From an uncultured Bacteroides sp. (lineage in GTDB: Bacteria > Bacteroidota > Bacteroidia > Bacteroidales > Bacteroidaceae): DNA of 64,000 bases. The stretch is taken from positions 1-64,000 of the forward strand of contig USLU01000020.1 in assembly GCA_900555635.1 (NCBI GenBank). The letters run 5' to 3'. The first letter of the stretch is position 1. Every line of letters starts with the position of its first letter. A model generated the notes under the pieces. That model made no database searches. It was not told where the DNA came from and saw nothing but the letters and a program-made list of their open reading frames with translations. This document shows, piece after piece, positions 42,786 through 51,543 of this stretch. The position numbers were made by a program, and so were the translations under genes.

Positions 42786-43951
42786 AGTACGATTTTAATG
42801 AAATAATCCCCCGCCGGCATACCAATTCCTATAAATGGGATTCAGCGACGGATGAGGACGTTTTACCCTTGTGGGTAGCCGATATGGACTTCCGTACGGC
42901 TCCTCCGGTGGTTGAAGCTCTGCAAAAACGGGTAGAGCATGGCATTTTCGGTTATACCAAAGTTCCTTCTGCCTATTACGAAGCTATAACAAATTGGTTC
43001 GCACGACGGCATGTCTGGCAGATAGACAAAGACTGGATTATCTACACTTCGGGTGTAGTTCCGGCTTTGTCCGCCATTATCAAGGCACTGACAAAACCGG
43101 GCGACCGCGTGCTGGTACAAACACCGGTTTATAATTGTTTCTTCTCTTCTATCCGCAACAATAATTGCGAAGTGGTGGATAATCCGCTTATCTATACAAA
43201 TCGGACTTATCATATTGACTTTACCAATCTGGAACGGCTTACCGCTGATCCAAACGTAAAACTCATGCTGCTCTGCAACCCACACAATCCGGCAGGAAGA
43301 GTGTGGACAAGGGAGGAATTGACACGCATCGGCGAAATCTGCCTCCGCAACAACGTAATTGTAGTAGCTGACGAGATACATTGTGAACTCGTTTATCCGG
43401 GACATACGTATACCCCTTTCGCTTCCATCTCCAAAACTTTCCTTATGAACTCGGTCACTTGTACATCACCGAGCAAGGCATTCAATCTTGCCGGATTGCA
43501 GATAGCTAATATTATTTCTGTGGATGAAGAGATACGTATGAGAATAGACAAAGCGATCAATATCAATGAAGTGTGCGACGTTAATCCATTCGGAGTGGAA
43601 GCACTTATGGCTGCTTATAATAATGGAGAAGAATGGTTGGAAGAGTTGAAACACTACCTCGCAGAGAACTACTCTTATCTGAAAGAGTATTTCAATGAGC
43701 ATCTTCCACAGTTTCCAATAACAACGCTCGAAGGCACTTACTTGGTATGGGTGAACTGTTCCGTATTGCAACAACGCTCCAAAGATATAGTAAAAACATT
43801 ACTGAAAGAAGAAAAGCTTTGGGTAAATGAAGGAAGCATGTACGGTGAAGCAGGCAATAGCTTTATCCGCATCAACATAGCTTGTTCCCGGGAGGTATTA
43901 ACTGACGGATTGAACCGACTGAAGGTCGGACTTAACCATATTATGGTTTAA
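42782..43951 (+). CDS. MalY/PatB-type pyridoxal-phosphate aminotransferase or cystathionine beta-lyase
   Basis: This 389-residue fold-type I enzyme has the MalY/PatB N-terminus (LPLWVADMDFRTAPPVVEAL, residues 27-46), CNPHNPAGRVWTREEL near residue 164 and VVADEIHCELVYPG near residue 196. The PLP lysine is in TSPSKAFNLAGLQ near residue 232. Enzymes of this type cleave cystathionine or related C-S bonds, and some also act as regulators. It is coupled by overlap to the DUF3737 gene and followed by a terminator. Confidence 0.88.
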   Translation: MKYDFNEIIPRRHTNSYKWDSATDEDVLPLWVADMDFRTAPPVVEALQKRVEHGIFGYTKVPSAYYEAITNWFARRHVWQIDKDWIIYTSGVVPALSAIIKALTKPGDRVLVQTPVYNCFFSSIRNNNCEVVDNPLIYTNRTYHIDFTNLERLTADPNVKLMLLCNPHNPAGRVWTREELTRIGEICLRNNVIVVADEIHCELVYPGHTYTPFASISKTFLMNSVTCTSPSKAFNLAGLQIANIISVDEEIRMRIDKAININEVCDVNPFGVEALMAAYNNGEEWLEELKHYLAENYSYLKEYFNEHLPQFPITTLEGTYLVWVNCSVLQQRSKDIVKTLLKEEKLWVNEGSMYGEAGNSFIRINIACSREVLTDGLNRLKVGLNHIMV

Positions 43952-44016
43952 TAACGTAAAAATTGTATTATACAAGTGTAGGAAAGGAGTATAGACTGCT
44001 GGGCTACAATAAACAA

Positions 44017-44052
44017 GGGAGATGTGCTATTTTGACACATCTCCCTCACTTT
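44017..44052. terminator. Terminator between malY-like gene and catalase remnant
   Basis: GGGAGATGTG (44017-44026) pairs with CACATCTCCC (44036-44045), with a T-rich tail on the plus side. Confidence 0.75.
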
Positions 44053-44063
44053 TCTATTTTTTA

Positions 44064-44366
44064 TTAAATGGATCTTGTTGCCCAAAGACGATCTTTTTCT
44101 GTCACCGGCATAATATCTGCGATTGTATTATTAATCAAAGCCTGCTTCTTATCTTCCGTCATCAAACGATAAAAATCGCCCGGTTGATAAAAACAATTAT
44201 CAGTTTCGTCATCATAGGGGCTGTAATGGTTTATTGCACCATCTACAGGCAATGCCGGATGATGGTATTCGGGTTGTTCTTCCCACTCGCCAAATCCATT
44301 AGAAGCATATCCTTTGGTTGTACCATAATTACCATCAACACGCATCAATCCGTCACGTAGTTAGTT
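44064..44366 (-). pseudogene. Catalase C-terminal remnant
   Basis: The minus-strand frame reads RDGLMRVDGNYGTTKGYAS and later GEWEEQPEYHHPALPVDGAI, DDETDNCFYQPGDFYRLM and ALINNTIADIMPVTE. These match the C-terminal part of clade-type haem catalases (KatA/KatE) around residues 370-460. The heme pocket and N-terminal 370 residues are gone, and a stop codon lies directly before the preserved part. The frame also departs from the family after PVTE and ends early. It is a fragment of about 100 residues with no possible catalase activity. No intact catalase is in the window. Confidence 0.75.
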
Positions 44367-44416
44367 TCTTTTGTTCTTCTATACTATTAGTTTTAAAATA
44401 ATTACAAATGTGGTAT

Positions 44417-45433
44417 TTATTTATAGAAAGATAAAACTAATTCTAATAAATTTTCAATAGAAGTAACTCTAATTGGATCTTTTCCAGGATAATAACACAC
44501 AAAACTGCCATCTCCTTTTAAATCTCCTGTCTCAATATAGATTTCCGATTCAACATTTCGATTTGCCAAAATACCGTTTCGTTGCAGCGCTTTACGCACC
44601 ATAGCATATTTTTGACCATGCCCAACCAGTCTTATCTGGAAAGTATATTCATTATCTACCCGGAATAAACCTGTCTCCAGATCGAACACAATTCCCTTAC
44701 GCGCAAAGAAATTACTCAGGCTACCGTTCAAGGAAAGATCTTCAGGTGTACCGATTGTAACTCCATTCACCTTATCCATCAGCCATATTTTATCGGCTAT
44801 TTGCAAGGCTAGTTCTAAATCGTGCGTAGAAAGAAAAATGGTTTTATCCGTCTGACGGCTTAAATGATGCAACAGCTGCATCATTTCCACTTTACTGGGG
44901 AAATCGAGAAAAGCAGTTGGTTCATCAAGATAGATAACAGGGGTCTCTTGAGCAAGTGCCTTGGCTATCATCACTTTTTGTCGCTCACCATCGCTTAAAG
45001 TATGAACCATGCGATGCGTTAAATGCGGAATTCCCACAAGTGTGATAGATCGTTCCACCACTTCTTTGTCTTCTTTGGAAAGCGTTCCCCAAAAACCTGT
45101 ATATGGACTGCGCCCTAAGCCTATCAACTCAAGAACAGACATATTGCGGATATCACATTTTTCCGTTAAAACGACACTGATAACCCGTGAGAGTTGTTTA
45201 TCAGTATAATCGCCTATTTCTTTTCCCTGGATACTTATTTTTCCATCCAGCTTGGGCTGGAAGGCTGACAATGTTCGAAGCAAAGTAGACTTCCCCACTC
45301 CATTAGCACCCAGCAAGCAAGTCAGTTCTCCACTATTGATATCAGCACAAATACCACTTGCCACTACTTTTACATCTCCTTTTCCGGGATATCCGATAGA
45401 GAGATTATCTATGTGTATAGTTCCTCTATTCAT
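44417..45433 (-). CDS. ABC transporter ATP-binding protein, FecE/BtuD type with C-terminal extension
   Basis: The 338-residue ATPase has Walker A GANGVGKSTLLRTL near residue 44, signature LSDGERQKVMIAKAL near residue 145, and Walker B VIYLDEPTAFLDF near residue 166. Usual FecE/BtuD proteins end at about 255 residues. Here about 80 more form an extra domain (VRKALQRNGILANRNVESEI, CYYPGKDPIRV). It overlaps the permease gene by eight bases. Together with the permease and binding protein it imports an iron-siderophore, heme or corrinoid; the surroundings favour a corrinoid but there is no riboswitch. Confidence 0.88.
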   Translation of the reverse strand: MNRGTIHIDNLSIGYPGKGDVKVVASGICADINSGELTCLLGANGVGKSTLLRTLSAFQPKLDGKISIQGKEIGDYTDKQLSRVISVVLTEKCDIRNMSVLELIGLGRSPYTGFWGTLSKEDKEVVERSITLVGIPHLTHRMVHTLSDGERQKVMIAKALAQETPVIYLDEPTAFLDFPSKVEMMQLLHHLSRQTDKTIFLSTHDLELALQIADKIWLMDKVNGVTIGTPEDLSLNGSLSNFFARKGIVFDLETGLFRVDNEYTFQIRLVGHGQKYAMVRKALQRNGILANRNVESEIYIETGDLKGDGSFVCYYPGKDPIRVTSIENLLELVLSFYK

Positions 45434-46466
45434 TTATTTCTCCTTTTCTTTTTCTAAAAAGTACCGAAGCCACCACCGGTGCACCGACCAAAGCTGTTAC
45501 AGAATTAACGGGTAAAGCTCCTTCAAATCCCGGCATACGGGCAATTAAATTACATACTAATGCCAAGGCTGCACCTACCAGTAGAGTAGAAGGCATCAAT
45601 ATCCGATGATCGGAAGTATGAAAGATGGCACGACATAAATGAGGCACAGCCAATCCAACAAACATAATAGGACCACAATAGGCAGTCACGATTGCCACTA
45701 ATACTCCCGAACAGGAAATGACCAACAACCTGGCCCGCTTAATATTCAATCCTAAGTTGCGTGCATAACCATCCCCCAAAAGCAATAGGTTCATCGTCTT
45801 TATCAGTAAGAAGGATAAAGGCAGCAAAACAAGCATAATGCACACAAACAATATCATTTGGTCACCGGAAACACGAGCAAAGCTGCCTAATCCCCAAATA
45901 ACGTATGCCCGAATATCTTCTTCTACACTGAAATATTTCAATACACCGATCACAGCACTTGCTACATATCCTATCATTACACCAATTATAAGCAGCGTCA
46001 CATTTCCTTTTACCTTCTGAGATACATAAACGATAAGCGCCATTACAGCCAGCGCGCCGATAATAGCGGCAATAGACAAGGCAACCTCACCCATATACCC
46101 CAAACGGCTCAATGCTACTCCACCCATAGCACCGGAAAGAAGTACCACGCAAGCTACTCCCAAACTGGCACCTGAACTAATACCCAGTACTGAAGGACCT
46201 GCCAATGGATTACGGAACACCGTTTGCATCTGTAGCCCGCTCACCGAAAGCCCTGCTCCCGCTACCAATGCAGTCAAAGCCTGCGGTACACGCGATTTCC
46301 AGATAATATTCTGCCAAATGATAGATTCATCCGTATTCCCCCACAATATATTCCACACTGAGCGGAATGGAATATGAACAGACCCTAAAAGCAGATTCAG
46401 TAGGAAAAACAGAAAAATAGATGCCAGTAACAGCAACATCAATAGCAATGTAGGTCTTTTCATCAT
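45426..46466 (-). CDS. ABC transporter permease, BtuC/FecD type
   Basis: This 346-residue permease of the BtuC/FecCD family has about ten helices. Visible family segments are NPLAGPSVLGISSGASLGV near residue 91, GDGYARNLGLNIKRAR near residue 230 and FVGLAVPHLCRAIF near residue 268. It starts within the stop of the binding-protein gene (ATGA overlap) and overlaps the ATPase gene at its end, so the three form one tight operon. Confidence 0.92.
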   Translation of the reverse strand: MMKRPTLLLMLLLLASIFLFFLLNLLLGSVHIPFRSVWNILWGNTDESIIWQNIIWKSRVPQALTALVAGAGLSVSGLQMQTVFRNPLAGPSVLGISSGASLGVACVVLLSGAMGGVALSRLGYMGEVALSIAAIIGALAVMALIVYVSQKVKGNVTLLIIGVMIGYVASAVIGVLKYFSVEEDIRAYVIWGLGSFARVSGDQMILFVCIMLVLLPLSFLLIKTMNLLLLGDGYARNLGLNIKRARLLVISCSGVLVAIVTAYCGPIMFVGLAVPHLCRAIFHTSDHRILMPSTLLVGAALALVCNLIARMPGFEGALPVNSVTALVGAPVVASVLFRKRKGEINE

Positions 46467-47623
46467 TTCAGACGTTCATAGTATGTAGGTTTATAATCAG
46501 ATAAAAGATTGGGATGGAAAGCATGAATCAAATCTTCTAACACAATCTCAGGTTCCATAGGCATACTCTCATAGAAAGGTTTCTCACGCATGTTACAATA
46601 AACAACTCCTTTCTCACGAAATGCACGGAAATCAGCATAACGAGGATCAAGGGATTTTAAAGCATCATAGGTAAAAGTACCATCATAGCTATTGACAATT
46701 CTCCAAAAGTCAGCGCTTTCCGCTTGGCTGTATACTGTTTCAAAATCCAGCGTAACACCTCCTGAGCGAGGATCATCTTTCAAAAAATAGTCTGCCCCGG
46801 CATCACGGAAAAGCTCAGCAAGAAAGCTCTTTCCACCTACAGCGTACCAATTTCCCCCACGTATTTCACCACTGAAGACAACGGGACGCTTTTTTATATT
46901 AGCGGCCATTTCTTTCAATTCATTATACCGTTTCTCAATAGCGGCAAACTTATCATTAGCCTCCGCTTCCTTACCGATAAACATACCAACAAATTTAATC
47001 CATTCCGCCTGCCCCAGCGGAGTCATCTCTTTATATCCCAAATGTGGCACTAAAGGTATGCCTATTTCACGCATGGCATCATAACCGCCACGTTTGAAAG
47101 GAGAGATAAAGATAACACTTGGATTCATACTCATAATCACTTCGTTATCGAAATTTCCTTCAATGCCTATTTTAGCAGTTTTACCAGATCTTAACCGTTC
47201 ATTCATCTCTTGATTGAAAAGATGGCGGGTACTGGTTATGCCCACTATACGGTCACATGCCTCCAAGCGGATAAAATTGGAAAGTTGTAAAGAAGTCATA
47301 CAAACGACCTTATCTACAGGAGTTTCTATCACCGTATAATCAGCAGGAATATCAACAGGTTTCGTACCTTTGGGTACTAAGGCATAATGATAAGTATTAT
47401 TATTTTCTTGTTGAGGATCATTTATATCCACCAAACGGATATTATCAGGAAGATATTTTACAGTATACCCTTTTGCATATACAGGAGCAATCATTGCAAC
47501 CGAATCAGATATAGCAGTAATAGTAGAAGTTGTTTCGGTATATGTTTGTTTTGGCTTTGATCCACAGCCTGTTAAGCACAATGCAAAAAAGAGAGCTGTG
47601 GTAATAACCGGTATTCGAGTCAT
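46463..47623 (-). CDS. ABC transporter substrate-binding lipoprotein, BtuF/FecB type
   Basis: The 386-residue protein has a lipoprotein signal with lipobox LTGC near residue 20, followed by GSKPKQ. It has no acidic surface-export signal, so it should stay on the periplasmic side. It has the two-lobed class III fold, with VDKVVCMTSLQLSNF near residue 103, DNEVIMSMNPSVIFIS near residue 161, and a long connecting helix (EAEANDKFAAIEKRYNELK). It feeds the permease. The ligand is not determined; corrinoid, heme or siderophore are all possible. Confidence 0.87.
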   Translation of the reverse strand: MTRIPVITTALFFALCLTGCGSKPKQTYTETTSTITAISDSVAMIAPVYAKGYTVKYLPDNIRLVDINDPQQENNNTYHYALVPKGTKPVDIPADYTVIETPVDKVVCMTSLQLSNFIRLEACDRIVGITSTRHLFNQEMNERLRSGKTAKIGIEGNFDNEVIMSMNPSVIFISPFKRGGYDAMREIGIPLVPHLGYKEMTPLGQAEWIKFVGMFIGKEAEANDKFAAIEKRYNELKEMAANIKKRPVVFSGEIRGGNWYAVGGKSFLAELFRDAGADYFLKDDPRSGGVTLDFETVYSQAESADFWRIVNSYDGTFTYDALKSLDPRYADFRAFREKGVVYCNMREKPFYESMPMEPEIVLEDLIHAFHPNLLSDYKPTYYERLK

Positions 47624-47644
47624 GATTAGTTGGCTTTAAAAAGA

Positions 47645-47722
47645 ATTTGGATGCAATATTCGGCAATTTTGGGGAGATACACAAACCCATCCCCAATTAA
47701 TTACCAGATATTGCATCCAAAT
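47645..47722 (-). terminator. Nested hairpin between rclA-like and binding-protein genes
   Basis: On the minus strand ATTTGGATGCAATAT pairs with ATATTGCATCCAAAT about 50 bases later. Inside, TTGGGGA pairs with TCCCCAA, and the structure ends in TTCTTTTT. It can terminate transcription after the rclA-like gene. Its size suggests that it may also act as a leader for the importer genes. Confidence 0.6.
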
Positions 47723-47724
47723 AA

Positions 47725-49080
47725 TTAAAAACTCATCAAATCATTCAATGCTTCACTCATACTGGGATGGGTAAAGATAAAATCGCGTAGAAAAGTGTAC
47801 TCTTGTCCTGTCTTCATTGCCATAGCTATCAAATTAATAACTTCGCTAGAGTCTGGTCCAAACAAAGTACAACCGATTATCTTATCCGTATCCGCATCCA
47901 CCACTACCTTGAATAAACCATTAGTATCCCCTAGAGTTCTGGCACGCGGAATAGCAGTCACCGGCAATTTATTTACTTTTATATTCAAACCTTTCTTTCG
48001 GGCATCTTCCTCGCTCATGCCAATACGTGAAAGCGGAGGATCAATAAATACCGAATAACTTACCGGATCTCTATCTGAAATTTTACGTTCACCAGTTCCA
48101 AACAAGTCTTCACGTAAAATACGGTAATCATCCAAAGAAATATAGGTAAACTGTAAACCACCTTTTACATCACCAATGGCACGAATATTCGGATTAGTAG
48201 TTTGCAAATGGTCATTTACTATGATAGCGCCACGTTCATTAACCTCGATGCCGGCTTTTTCCAAATTCAACCCTGCTACATTCGGGCGACGTCCGGTAGC
48301 TAACAAGATAGCATCAGCTTCTATCTGAAATTCTTCATCAGTAACTGCATCTTTATAAATAACAATAGAATCTTTTATGGCCTGCACCTGTGCATTCAAA
48401 CGAAAAGTAATACCTTTCTGCTCTAAAACTTGCCTAACGCTCGCAGCAATGTCACGATCTTCTCTTGAAATCAATTCCGAATAACCTTCAAGCACAGTCA
48501 CCCCGGAACCAAAAGAAGCATACATGGAAGCAAACTCCAAACCTATATATCCACCACCCACAATAATCAAATGTGATGGTAATTCGGTCAATTCCATAAT
48601 CGTAGTACTGGTATATACTTTGGGATTGCCTTTAATCCCTTCAATAGGTGGAATAATAGTTTCCGCACCGGTATTAATAAATATTTGCGAGGATTGTAGT
48701 TGCAGAGTCTCCCCTTCCATCTTTACTTCTACAATATCGGGACCGGCAAAAGAACCGGTACCTGTATATACCGTTATATGAGGATTATCAGCAAGATTGT
48801 GATAATTTTTTTGACGCAGAAAGGAAGTTACCTCCTCCTTAGTTGCAATAGATTGGCGGTAATAATCTTTCTTTTCTTCCCACGAAGCATCTCTATCAGC
48901 CAATTTAGCCGCATGTACTAAGGTCTTAGTCGGAATACAACCGATATTGATGCACGTACCTCCATACATTTTATCCGAACGTTCTATGATGGCAACTGAA
49001 CGATTCCGTTTTGCCAGTTCGGCGGCTAATGTCTTACCGCCTTTCCCGAATCCTATGATAATGGCATCATACTGTTTCAT
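47725..49080 (-). CDS. rclA: RclA-like flavin disulfide oxidoreductase
   Basis: The 451-residue protein is a pyridine nucleotide-disulfide oxidoreductase. Its start (DAIIIGFGKGGKTLAAELAK) and redox motif GGTCINIGCIPTKTLVHAAK near residue 41 are very close to RclA/YkgC of E. coli, which protects against reactive chlorine and reduces copper. The second nucleotide site is IVGGGYIGLEFASMYASFG near residue 172, and the C-terminal dimerisation domain carries THPSMSEAL. Lipoamide dehydrogenase is less likely because the flanking genes are RclC-like and AraC-like. Confidence 0.82.
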   Translation of the reverse strand: MKQYDAIIIGFGKGGKTLAAELAKRNRSVAIIERSDKMYGGTCINIGCIPTKTLVHAAKLADRDASWEEKKDYYRQSIATKEEVTSFLRQKNYHNLADNPHITVYTGTGSFAGPDIVEVKMEGETLQLQSSQIFINTGAETIIPPIEGIKGNPKVYTSTTIMELTELPSHLIIVGGGYIGLEFASMYASFGSGVTVLEGYSELISREDRDIAASVRQVLEQKGITFRLNAQVQAIKDSIVIYKDAVTDEEFQIEADAILLATGRRPNVAGLNLEKAGIEVNERGAIIVNDHLQTTNPNIRAIGDVKGGLQFTYISLDDYRILREDLFGTGERKISDRDPVSYSVFIDPPLSRIGMSEEDARKKGLNIKVNKLPVTAIPRARTLGDTNGLFKVVVDADTDKIIGCTLFGPDSSEVINLIAMAMKTGQEYTFLRDFIFTHPSMSEALNDLMSF

Positions 49081-49084
49081 AATT

Positions 49085-49681
49085 CTATTTCTTTAGTTGA
49101 TTCAATACACTTTTTGCACTGTCCGACAATACAACAATAGCTCCGGCAAGAATGGCAGTATCTTTAATAACCAGACGCCCCGCTCCAGTTAACAATGGAA
49201 AACCATGCTCGCCGCTTCCTAAATCGGGTACCCACACCTCAGGGGTTGTTACAAGGAAAGAGAGCGTGCCAATAGTCATGATGATGGCCAATGTAGCACC
49301 TATCAATCCTACTTTAGGAGAGAAAACACCTAGAAATGTGAGAATACCGATCGCCATAATGAGAATACCTAAACCATGAGAAAAGCCGTACGTATTATTC
49401 TCTACATGCCATTGGTGTTTCACTTCATTAAACTCGCCCTCTTTCAGTTTATATTCTTTATATTCCGGCGCATTTTTTGTATAAAAGAAGCTCATAAAAG
49501 GACTATTTGCAACAAAAGGCACTATACCTTCTGCTTCATAGTTCCAAAATTTTAAACCTCCAATCCATACAAAAATAATTAATATAGCTACACGGATTAG
49601 ATTGATTCCCAACTTTTGAGTAGAAGCTGCAATGTTCAGAGCAGACATAAACAGGTTTTGCAATTTTGTTTTCATTTTCAT
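49085..49681 (-). CDS. rclC: RclC/YkgB-type DUF417 membrane protein
   Basis: This 198-residue DUF417 protein has four hydrophobic helices (about residues 27-47, 100-118, 125-146 and 165-185) and the conserved IFVWIGGLKFWNYEAEGI near residue 35. In E. coli, RclC sits in the inner membrane and is induced with RclA by hypochlorous acid. It lies four bases upstream of the RclA-like gene. A near match to the -7 element (GAACTTTG, minus strand, about 49734-49727) precedes it. Confidence 0.85.
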   Translation of the reverse strand: MKMKTKLQNLFMSALNIAASTQKLGINLIRVAILIIFVWIGGLKFWNYEAEGIVPFVANSPFMSFFYTKNAPEYKEYKLKEGEFNEVKHQWHVENNTYGFSHGLGILIMAIGILTFLGVFSPKVGLIGATLAIIMTIGTLSFLVTTPEVWVPDLGSGEHGFPLLTGAGRLVIKDTAILAGAIVVLSDSAKSVLNQLKK

Positions 49682-49763
49682 TTTTGTTTTAATCAGTTCT
49701 TAAAAACGAGTTGTTTTTTGTTTTTGCAAAGTTCCCTGTTTTCCGTCACGCGCAAAATAGCAA

Positions 49764-50621
49764 TTATTCCGCAATAGTTGGCAATTCTTCCCGTTGCACT
49801 CTTTTTTTATAATCCGAGACACTTTCTTCCGCCATTTTTTTAAAAAAACGACTAAAAGTGGCCAAATCTTCAAAGCCTAAAATAGAGCTGATCTCTTTAG
49901 CACTCTTATTGGTATATAACAATAATCTCTTGGCCTCGGCCTCTATCCGTTCATGAATAACCTTCAGTGGAGAAGGAAGTCCGCAGGATGCAAACAAATT
50001 GGAAAGTGTTTTAGGAGAGCGGCAAAGAATATCGGCATAATCCTGTACCTGCTTCTTCTCTTTAAAATTCTGATCTACCAACACATAATACTGACGGATA
50101 ATATCAAAAGTTTTTTCATTATCCCCTGCCACATCAAACTTCTGACGGGCAATGCGTGTACAGGTTATGATGAAACGTTTCAGTACAATCCGTAACATCT
50201 CTTCCTGAAGATTATCTTGTACGGCAGACTCCTGACGGAAAATTCGAACAATATCACGTAAGTTGGAAGATTGATCTTCAGAAAGCTTCAAACGCATGAT
50301 CTTAGACGAACCATAGAAAAGGAAGCCATTACACGATACTTCATTATCATGACCGTATATGCAATAGAAATTACTATTAAATACAAAGGTCAAATATTCC
50401 CCCTTTACTTCTTTTACTTCCAAATGATGCAAAGGGGTCAACGTGACGATTTCATCTTTCGTCAGACACATTGGGATATGATCTACCTCGATAGACAAAG
50501 TACCACTCTGCACCCAAATAAATTTATATAAGGTTTTATCGCGCTTCAAAGATGTGTTTTCGTGGAAACGGTAAGTCATGGCAATATTACCATCTAAACG
50601 GGTATTAAATTGGTAGTCCAT
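49764..50621 (-). CDS. AraC-family transcriptional regulator
   Basis: I start at the ATG at 50621 (MDYQFNTRLDGNIAMTYRFH), giving 285 residues, because the -7 element TATCTTTG (50655-50648) lies upstream of it and downstream of the first possible ATG (50660). An N-terminal cupin-like sensing part precedes a C-terminal AraC helix-turn-helix domain, with LLLYTNKSAKEISSILGFED and LATFSRFFKKMAEESVSDYK. Its place upstream of rclC-rclA on the same strand makes it the likely regulator of those genes. In E. coli the comparable regulator is RclR. Confidence 0.85.
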   Translation of the reverse strand: MDYQFNTRLDGNIAMTYRFHENTSLKRDKTLYKFIWVQSGTLSIEVDHIPMCLTKDEIVTLTPLHHLEVKEVKGEYLTFVFNSNFYCIYGHDNEVSCNGFLFYGSSKIMRLKLSEDQSSNLRDIVRIFRQESAVQDNLQEEMLRIVLKRFIITCTRIARQKFDVAGDNEKTFDIIRQYYVLVDQNFKEKKQVQDYADILCRSPKTLSNLFASCGLPSPLKVIHERIEAEAKRLLLYTNKSAKEISSILGFEDLATFSRFFKKMAEESVSDYKKRVQREELPTIAE

Positions 50622-50647
50622 AAATAGTTTTATTTGATAGATTTCAA

Positions 50648-50655
50648 CAAAGATA
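50648..50655 (-). promoter_or_regulatory. -7 promoter element for araC-type gene
   Basis: The minus strand reads TATCTTTG, 27 bases before the chosen start. Confidence 0.6.
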
Positions 50656-50744
50656 AACAATATCTTGCTTACTACCGATTATTTCCTCACTTTTGCACCC
50701 GCATTATCTTAATTTTATTTTTAATCTCATAATATTTAAATGAA

Positions 50745-51452
50745 ATGCATCCAATAATATTTGTATCTCTCGGTCCCGGCGAACCGGAACTAATTACTAT
50801 AAAAGGATTAAAAGCCTTACAGGAAGCCGATTGCATTTTTTGCCCCGAAACCCAAACACGGGACGGACGCACCGTTTCGCGCGCAGCCGATATCATGCAG
50901 CAACTGGACATCCACGAAAGCAGCATTCATCGTTTTACTCTTCCTATGAGCAAACAACGTAAAGATGCTTTGGCCGCATACGACCGGGTTTACGAAGAAA
51001 CACTCCTGTTATATAAGGAGAATAAGAAAGTATGTATCGTTGCCGAAGGAGATGCCGGATTTTACTCTTCCATACACTACATCTTCGAGAAACTGCAAGC
51101 AGAGAACATACCAGTGATACATATAGCAGGTATTCCGGCTTTCATAGCTGCCGGTGCACTAGGAGGATTGCACATTGCCAGCCAAGAAGAACGCCTGACT
51201 GTAATTCCCGGTATTACCACAGTTGAAGAAATTGAAAAATTGATATGTGAAAAGAGTGCAATCGTTATTATGAAGCTTTCCCAATGCACTGACGAAGTAC
51301 ACCGTTGCATCCATTTGCATCCAGAATACAGTTATCACTATTTTGAGAATATAGGCACTCCAAATGAAAAATATCTGAATGATAACAAACAGATTGAGGG
51401 TTTGTCCTACCCCTATTTTTCGTTGTTAATCATCCGTTCTGATACCTTTTGA
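50745..51452 (+). CDS. cobI: Precorrin-2 C20-methyltransferase
   Basis: This 235-residue SAM methyltransferase is CobI/CbiL. It has VSLGPGEPELITIKGLKALQ near residue 8, CIVAEGDAGFYSSIHYIF near residue 99 and IAGIPAFIAAGALGGLH near residue 126. It adds the C20 methyl that the later CbiH step needs. It stands alone, 11 kb beyond the rest of the corrin-ring operon, and supplies the one ring step missing from that operon. Confidence 0.92.
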   Translation: MHPIIFVSLGPGEPELITIKGLKALQEADCIFCPETQTRDGRTVSRAADIMQQLDIHESSIHRFTLPMSKQRKDALAAYDRVYEETLLLYKENKKVCIVAEGDAGFYSSIHYIFEKLQAENIPVIHIAGIPAFIAAGALGGLHIASQEERLTVIPGITTVEEIEKLICEKSAIVIMKLSQCTDEVHRCIHLHPEYSYHYFENIGTPNEKYLNDNKQIEGLSYPYFSLLIIRSDTF

Positions 51453-51506
51453 GCCCATTTTAATACATTTTCGCACACTGTAAGTACCAGATTCATGAAA
51501 ATGAGT

Positions 51507-51514
51507 TACCTTTG
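51507..51514 (+). promoter_or_regulatory. -7 promoter element for DUF1573 gene
   Basis: TACCTTTG matches TAnnTTTG, 30 bases before the ATG. Confidence 0.6.
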
Positions 51515-51543
51515 TCCCCGTTGAATATAAAAAAGATAAGAAC

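Noticed and set aside
44022..44360. 112-codon frame on the plus strand over the catalase remnant
   Set aside because: It is a shadow of the catalase-like sequence on the other strand.
47624..47724. Cobalamin riboswitch before the ABC importer
   Set aside because: The region forms nested hairpins but has none of the conserved aptamer segments.
47725..49080. Dihydrolipoamide dehydrogenase
   Set aside because: The N-terminus and redox region resemble RclA more closely, and the adjacent genes are of the RclC and AraC types, with no 2-oxoacid dehydrogenase genes.
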